NCBI RefSeq assembly: GCF_027744825.2
Contig: NC_071334.1
Span: forward strand, 66,499,437-66,563,436
Source of the DNA: Synchiropus splendidus
Taxonomy: Eukaryota > Chordata > Actinopteri > Syngnathiformes > Callionymidae
Direction of reading: 5' to 3'
DNA: 64,000 bases
Of the stretch, positions 59,004 through 64,000 are shown in pieces. Each line of letters starts with the position of its first letter. The stretch's first letter is position 1. The notes under the pieces were generated by a model, which did no database searches, was not told the origin of the DNA, and saw only the letters and a program-made list of their open reading frames with translations. The position numbers and the translations under genes were made by a program.

Positions 59004-59569
59004 TTCTGATATCCTTGTTGGCTGTCTCCGAGTTCCACTTTCATAAGCTTTTCCAAAAAACTGCAACAAGTTGATTGTCGGGACACACACATTAAAGTCC
59101 TGAGTGATTCCAGACTTGATGACATGCAACTGATTCTCATGATCAAGAGACACAAAACATGTAGTTTAGTCGCCCCAGGTAACTCAGTGGTTGAAGAGGG
59201 GCGCAGGAGGAGACAGGCTGGGGCATCATCATTTTCTGTCAGACCCATCCCTTGATGCTGTTCACAATCAAAACTGCACACGGCTTGGCACAATGTCAGA
59301 CAGACTGTCTCGTAAACATTCACCACGGAAACCCTGACATAACACAGTCCGTGACGTTAGGACCACATGCATGTTCTGCATGTTATTTTAACTTGCACTT
59401 CATTATTTTTGTCAACACACGATCTACAACTTTGTCTTTCTGAATAAAGTCACAAGGCAGTTCTATTTCTGCGTGTGGTCCACACCCAGCACCTGGTTTG
59501 CTCACATACAGAACTTTGCATTAACAGCTTTTTTTCTTTTCATATGTGACAATACATTTACAAATTGTT

Positions 59570-59642
59570 GGCTCCATAGCTCAGTGGTGAGAGCACTGGT
59601 CTCGTAAACCAGGGGTCACGAGTTCAATTCTCGTTGGGGCCT
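59570..59642 (+). tRNA. tRNA-Thr (CGT)
   Basis: Intact. Same sequence as the CGT copy at 58173, with a T4 terminator. Confidence 0.9.
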
Positions 59643-60131
59643 TCCGAAGTCTCTTTTGGTTTGTTACTTGTATTTTGGAGCATTTCCAATAAGCTGCTGT
59701 AAAGACTTGAACCAGATAGTAATAAATTGTAGAGCATTGGCAGAGCCTCCATGAAGGACAGTTGCCAGGCAGCATCCTGGTCATCTGCATCGACCTTCGC
59801 TCAAGCCCACTTGAAGGTCATGGTGCACACCTCAGTTGCCCATACTGTCCTGTCCTGAGGTGCATCTTCATCCCTGGCCGAGCCGGTAGGACGTCAATCA
59901 CCTGGTTCCTAAGGTGTGGTGTTGTTTCTTTCCTCTGCCATGCTGGGAAGGAACTAATCCCAACGGCCTTCACCAGACTGACAATCAACTGATAGCACTC
60001 ATCAAAAAACCTGAATGCCGAAGCTGTGTGTGTTACTTGGGTTTGAAAAAAACATGCAGCTCTGGAGGATGAGTTGAACATCCCAAATTTAGGGCATGTT
60101 CAAATCATCGTTAGGAAAAGATAGACATTCC

Positions 60132-60204
60132 AGGCCCCAACGAGAATTGAACTCGTGACCCCTGGTTTACAAGACCAGTGCTCTAACCACTGAGCTATGG
60201 AGCC
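60132..60204 (-). tRNA. tRNA-Thr (TGT)
   Basis: Intact cloverleaf, divergent from the next copy. The 117-bp spacer between them is in inverted orientation. Confidence 0.93.
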
Positions 60205-60321
60205 CTTTCTCTGCAACGTCTATGTCAATGTGTGATGACAAACACTATCTGAGCAGTTGCACGATGTTGACATAAACACCATCCACGCCTCAGTTTGGTT
60301 AGACACTAACATCCATGCGCA

Positions 60322-60394
60322 GGCTCCATAGCTCAGTGGTCAGAGCACTGGTCTTGTAAACCAGGGGTCACGAGTTCAATTCTCGTTGGGGCCT
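60322..60394 (+). tRNA. tRNA-Thr (TGT)
   Basis: Intact, with GGTCA in the D loop. A T6 terminator follows. Confidence 0.93.
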
Positions 60395-60814
60395 TGGTGA
60401 TAGGTTTTTTGGCTGTCTCTGAGTTCCACTTTCATAAGCTTGTCCAAAAAACTGCAACAAGTTGATTGTCAGGAGACACGTGTTAAAGTCAAATGGCTGG
60501 TCCACCTCAATGTTCCCTCTCATTTTTCATGTTTCTGAGCAAACACACAAACTCTCTGAGCAGTCACCAGGACCACTATGAGCTACCTGTCGTTGTCGGC
60601 TGTGGTGACAGCTCATCCATTTTGCAGGCTATATCTACACTATACTGTGATAAACACAATAAAATGAGTACCTGGCATTTGCATGTTTGTTGGTGGTGGC
60701 GGTGGCGACTCAGAAACCCCTCATCCTGCACACTACTTGTCTCAGGTTGAGGGTGAGAGATTGTTCTGTTGAAACTTGGTTCTATGACATATGTGCTCCC
60801 TCCTCTAACGGCCT

Positions 60815-61135
60815 CCGCTATTGGTTATTCCACATCGAGGCACTGGCCTCGGCCTGAGACCTCAGTTGATTGACTCTGCCCAGGAAGGCACTCCTCACTG
60901 TGTAAAACACCCCTCGTGTGGATCTAAAGGTCTCACACCATCCAGTTGTCCTGCCTCTGGTGTGCTTTCCTTTCTCCAGGAGTTGCTGGATAAAGGACGG
61001 GCGGCCTCTACACTGAATGTGTTCATGGCAGCCATCTCTGTGGGACTCCAGGGCCTGGGCCGTTTCTCTGTGAGAAGTCACCTGATCATCAAGAGGTTTC
61101 TGCTTTGTGCCAGACGGATTAGCCTCCCGTAATGA
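60815..61135 (+). mobile_element. DIRS-like tyrosine recombinase fragment, copy 1
   Basis: The plus-strand frame includes CPASGVLSFLQELLDKGRAA, then STLNVFMAAI and FLLCARRISLP. This resembles the N-terminal (SAM-like) part of tyrosine recombinases of fish DIRS-type retrotransposons, which carry VLSFLQ..LD.G.S.STLKVYVAAI and ARR motifs. The catalytic domain is absent and the frame stops at the end, so this is a relic. The assignment rests on motif memory. Confidence 0.5.
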
Positions 61136-61243
61136 GCCTAAACTCTGAGATGGAATCTGCCAGTGGTCCTAGAAGGCCTGTGTGAACCTCCATCCCAAAT
61201 TTAGGGCAAGTTCAAATCATCATGAGGAAAAAAAAGAAACTCT

Positions 61244-61316
61244 AGGCCCCAACGAGAATTGAACTCATGACCCCTGGTTTACAAGACCAGTGCTCTAACC
61301 ACTGAGCTATGGAGCC
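61244..61316 (-). tRNA. tRNA-Thr (TGT)
   Basis: Intact. One T-stem pair is G-U (ATGAG/CTCGT). Confidence 0.9.
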
Positions 61317-61433
61317 TCCACATGGATGTTAGTGTCTAACCAAACTGAGGCGTGGATGGCGTTTATGTCAACATCGTGCAACTGCTCAGATAGTGTTTGT
61401 CATCACACATTGACATTGACATTGCAGAGAAAT

Positions 61434-61506
61434 GGCTCCATAGCTCAGTGGTTAGAGCACTGGTCTTGTAAACCAGGGGTCACGAGTTCAATCCTCGTTG
61501 GGGCCT
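61434..61506 (+). tRNA. tRNA-Thr (TGT)
   Basis: Intact. Same as 57522-57594, with T loop TTCAATC and a T5 terminator. Confidence 0.93.
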
Positions 61507-62082
61507 TTCTGATATCCTTTTTGGCTGTCTCCGAGTTCGTTTTCATAAGCTTTTCCAAAAAACTGCAACAAGTTGATTGTCAGGACACACACATTAAAGT
61601 CCTGAGTGATTCCAGACTTGATGACATGCAACTGATTCTCATGATCAAGAGACACAAAACATGTAGTTTAGTCGCCCCAGGTAACTCAGTGGTTGAAGAG
61701 GGGCGCAGGAGGAGACAGGCTGGGGCATCATCATTTTCTGTCAGACCCATCCCTTGATGCTGTTCACAATCAAAACTGCCCACGACTTGGCACAATGTCA
61801 GGCAGCCTGTCTCGTAAACATTCAGCACGGAAACCCTGACATAGCACAGTCCGTGACGTTACGACCACATGCATGTTCGGCAGAGGTGTTGCATGTTATC
61901 TTTCCTTGCACTTCATTATTTTTGTCAACACACAATCAACAACTTTGTCTTTCTGAATAAAGTCACAAGGCAGTTCTATTTCTGCGTGTGGTCCACACCC
62001 AGCACCTGGTTTGCTCACATACAGAACTTTGCATTAACAGCTTTTTTTCTTTTCATATGTGACAATACATTTACAAATTCAT

Positions 62083-62155
62083 GGCTCCATAGCTCAGTGG
62101 TGAGAGCACTGGTCTCGTAAACCAGGGGTCACGAGTTCAATTCTCGTTGGGGCCT
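62083..62155 (+). tRNA. tRNA-Thr (CGT)
   Basis: Third CGT copy; intact and with the same flanks as the other two. Confidence 0.9.
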
Positions 62156-62644
62156 TCCGAAGTCTCTTTTGGTTTGTTACTTGTATTTTGGAGCATCTCC
62201 AACAAGCTGTTGTAAAGACTTGAACCAGATAGTAATAAATTGTAGAGCACTGGCGGAGCCTCCATGGAGGACAGTTGCCAGGCAGCATCCTGGTCATCTG
62301 CATCGACCTTCGCTCAAGCCCACTTGAAGGTCATGGTGGACACCTCAGTTGCCCATACTGTCCTGTCCTGAGGTGCATCTTCATCCCTGGCCGAGCCGGA
62401 AGGACGTCAATCACCTGGTTGCTAAGGTATGGTCTTGTTTCTTTCCTCTGCCATGCTGGGAAGGAACTAATCCCAACGGCCTTCACCAGACTGACAATCA
62501 ACTGATAGCACTCATCAAAAAACCTGAATGCCGAAGCTGTGTGTGTTACTTGGGTTTGAAAAAAACATGCAGCTCTGGAGGATGAGTTGAACATCCCAAA
62601 TTTAGGGCATGTTCAAATCATCGTTAGGAAAAGATAGACATTCC

Positions 62645-62717
62645 AGGTCCCAACGAGAATTGAACTCGTGACCCCTGGTTTACAAGACCAGTGCTCTAAC
62701 CACTGAGCTATGGAGCC
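62645..62717 (-). tRNA. tRNA-Thr (TGT), acceptor mismatch
   Basis: The acceptor 3' strand reads TGGGACC, giving a C-A mismatch at pair 3-70. The rest is intact. Confidence 0.8.
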
Positions 62718-62833
62718 CTTTTCTGCAACGTCTATGTCAATGTGTGATGACAAACACTATCTGAGCAGTTGCACGATGTTGACATAAACGCCATCCACGC
62801 CTTAGTTTGGTTAGACACTAACATCCATGTGGA

Positions 62834-62906
62834 GGCTCCATAGCTCAGTGGTCAGAGCACTGGTCTTGTAAACCAGGGGTCACGAGTTCAATTCTCGTTG
62901 GGGCCT
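62834..62906 (+). tRNA. tRNA-Thr (TGT)
   Basis: Intact; GGTCA in the D loop, T6 terminator. It pairs with the previous copy across an inverted 116-bp spacer. Confidence 0.93.
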
Positions 62907-63326
62907 TGGTGATAGGTTTTTTGGCTGTCTCTGAGTTCCACTTTCATAAGCTTGTCCAAAAAACTGCAACAAGTTGATTGTCAGGAGACACGTGTTAAAG
63001 TCAGATGGCTGGTCCACCTCAATGTTCCCTCTCATTTTTCATGTTTCTGAGCAAACACACAAACTCTCTGAGCAGTCACCAGGACCATTGTGAGCTACCT
63101 GTCGTTGTCGGCTGTGGTGACAGCTCATCCATTTTGCAGGCTATATCTACACTATACTGTGATAAACACAATAAAATGAGTACCTGGCATTTGCATGTTT
63201 GTTGGTGGTGGCGGTGGCGACTCAGAAACCCCTCATCCTGCACACTACTTGTCTCAGGTTGAGGGTGAGAGATTGTTCTGTTGAAACTTGGTTCTATGAC
63301 ATATGTGCTCCCTCCTCTAACGGCCT

Positions 63327-63647
63327 CCGCTATTGGTTATTCCACATCGAGGCACTGGCCTCGGCCTGAGACCTCAGTTGATTGACTCTGCCCAGGAAGG
63401 CACTCCTCACTGTGTAAAACACCCCTCGTGTGGATCTAAAGGTCTCACACCATCCAGTTGTCCTGCCTCTGGTGTGCTTTCCTTTCTCCAGGAGTTGCTG
63501 GATAAAGGACGGGCGGCCTCTACACTGAATGTGTTCATGGCCGCCCTCTGTGTGGGACTCCAGGGCCTGGGCCGTTTCTCTGTGAGAAGTCACCTGATCA
63601 TCAAGAGGTTTCTGCTTTGTGCCAGACGGATTAGCCTCCCGTAATGA
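63327..63647 (+). mobile_element. DIRS-like tyrosine recombinase fragment, copy 2
   Basis: Second copy of the fragment at 60815-61135, with the same open frame and only a few substitutions (AAISVGLQ becomes AALCVGLQ). It was amplified with the 2.51-kb unit. Confidence 0.5.
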
Positions 63648-63755
63648 GCATAAACTCTGAGATGGAATCTGCCAGTGGTCCTAGAAGGCCTGTGTGAACC
63701 TCCATCCCAAATTTAGGGCATGTTCAAATCATCTTTAGGAAAAGAAAGAAATTCT

Positions 63756-63828
63756 AGGCTCCAACGAGAATTGAACTCGTGACCCCTGGTTTACAAGACC
63801 AGTGCTCTAACCACTGAGCTATGGAGCC
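63756..63828 (-). tRNA. tRNA-Thr (TGT)
   Basis: Intact. Acceptor pair 4-69 is U-A here instead of the usual U-G, so the stem is fully Watson-Crick. Confidence 0.92.
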
Positions 63829-63945
63829 TCCACATGGATGTTAGTGTCTAACCAAACTGAGGCGTGGATGGCGTTTATGTGAACAGCGTGCAACTGTTCA
63901 GATAGTGTTTGTCATCACACATTGACATAGACATTGGCGAGAAAG

Positions 63946-64000
63946 GGCTCCATAGCTCAGTGGTTAGAGCACTGGTCTTGTAAACCAGGGGTCACGAGTT
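63946..64000 (+). tRNA. tRNA-Thr (TGT), cut by window end
   Basis: The first 55 of 73 bases are present, including the D arm and anticodon loop CTTGTAA. The array continues past the window. Confidence 0.88.

Larger units (their letters stand above)
57332..60131 (+). repeat. two tandem copies of a 1.4-kb tRNA-bearing unit
   Basis: Unit order: minus TGT gene, 117-bp spacer, plus TGT gene, about 0.6 kb, plus CGT gene, about 0.5 kb. Copy 1 is 57332-58740 and copy 2 is 58741-60131. Long non-tRNA stretches are also nearly identical between copies. Confidence 0.85.
59570..64000 (+). repeat. tandem copies of a 2.51-kb unit carrying five tRNA-Thr genes
   Basis: Corresponding tRNAs are offset by 2512-2513 bp (59570/62083, 60132/62645, 60322/62834, 61244/63756, 61434/63946), with near-identity between. 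The first unit is 59570-62082. The second is cut by the window edge. Compared with the 1.4-kb unit it adds a divergent tRNA pair with inverted spacer and a recombinase-like fragment. Confidence 0.9.

Overview
The window is vertebrate nuclear DNA, almost certainly from a ray-finned (probably percomorph teleost) fish. The evidence is compact GT-AG multi-exon genes, Tc1- and hAT-type element remnants, long (TA)n microsatellites, and a block of genes whose order matches human 2q14.2 (C1QL2, STEAP3, DBI, SCTR, CFAP221). I cannot name the species.

Layout: 1-16.2 kb has no gene I can support; it holds repeats and transposon debris. 16.2-30.1 kb (minus strand) is a complete 25-exon cfap221, a motile-cilium central-apparatus protein of 810 residues. 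30.5-33.5 kb (plus) is a complete 13-exon secretin receptor, sctr (438 residues), head-to-head with cfap221 across about 400 bp that includes a GC box and an RFX X-box-like site. 33.8-36.1 kb (minus) is a complete 4-coding-exon dbi/acbp (86 residues), tail-to-tail with sctr. 37.7-44.1 kb (minus) is a complete 5-coding-exon steap3 ferrireductase (492 residues), with a probable untranslated first exon at about 44.64 kb. 48.4-50.05 kb (plus) is a 2-exon c1ql2 (259 residues). Every exon junction I give keeps the reading frame, and total lengths are close to the human proteins.

From 56.5 kb to the right edge lies an unusual array: 17 tRNA-Thr copies on both strands in 7.5 kb. Most are anticodon TGT, three are CGT, and one is clearly degenerate. 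They sit in tandem units of about 1.4 and 2.51 kb. Six divergent tRNA pairs share a 116-117 bp spacer, which is inverted in two of the six. The 2.51 kb unit also carries a fragment resembling a DIRS-type tyrosine recombinase. The array runs off the right end of the window.

The protein-coding genes do not form one pathway; they are a conserved synteny block. The strongest observations are the tRNA-Thr array (anticodon shift, spacer flips), the cfap221/sctr shared promoter, the overlapping sctr/dbi 3' ends, and a hAT MITE with an intact 8-bp target duplication. I did not find a previously undescribed protein system.
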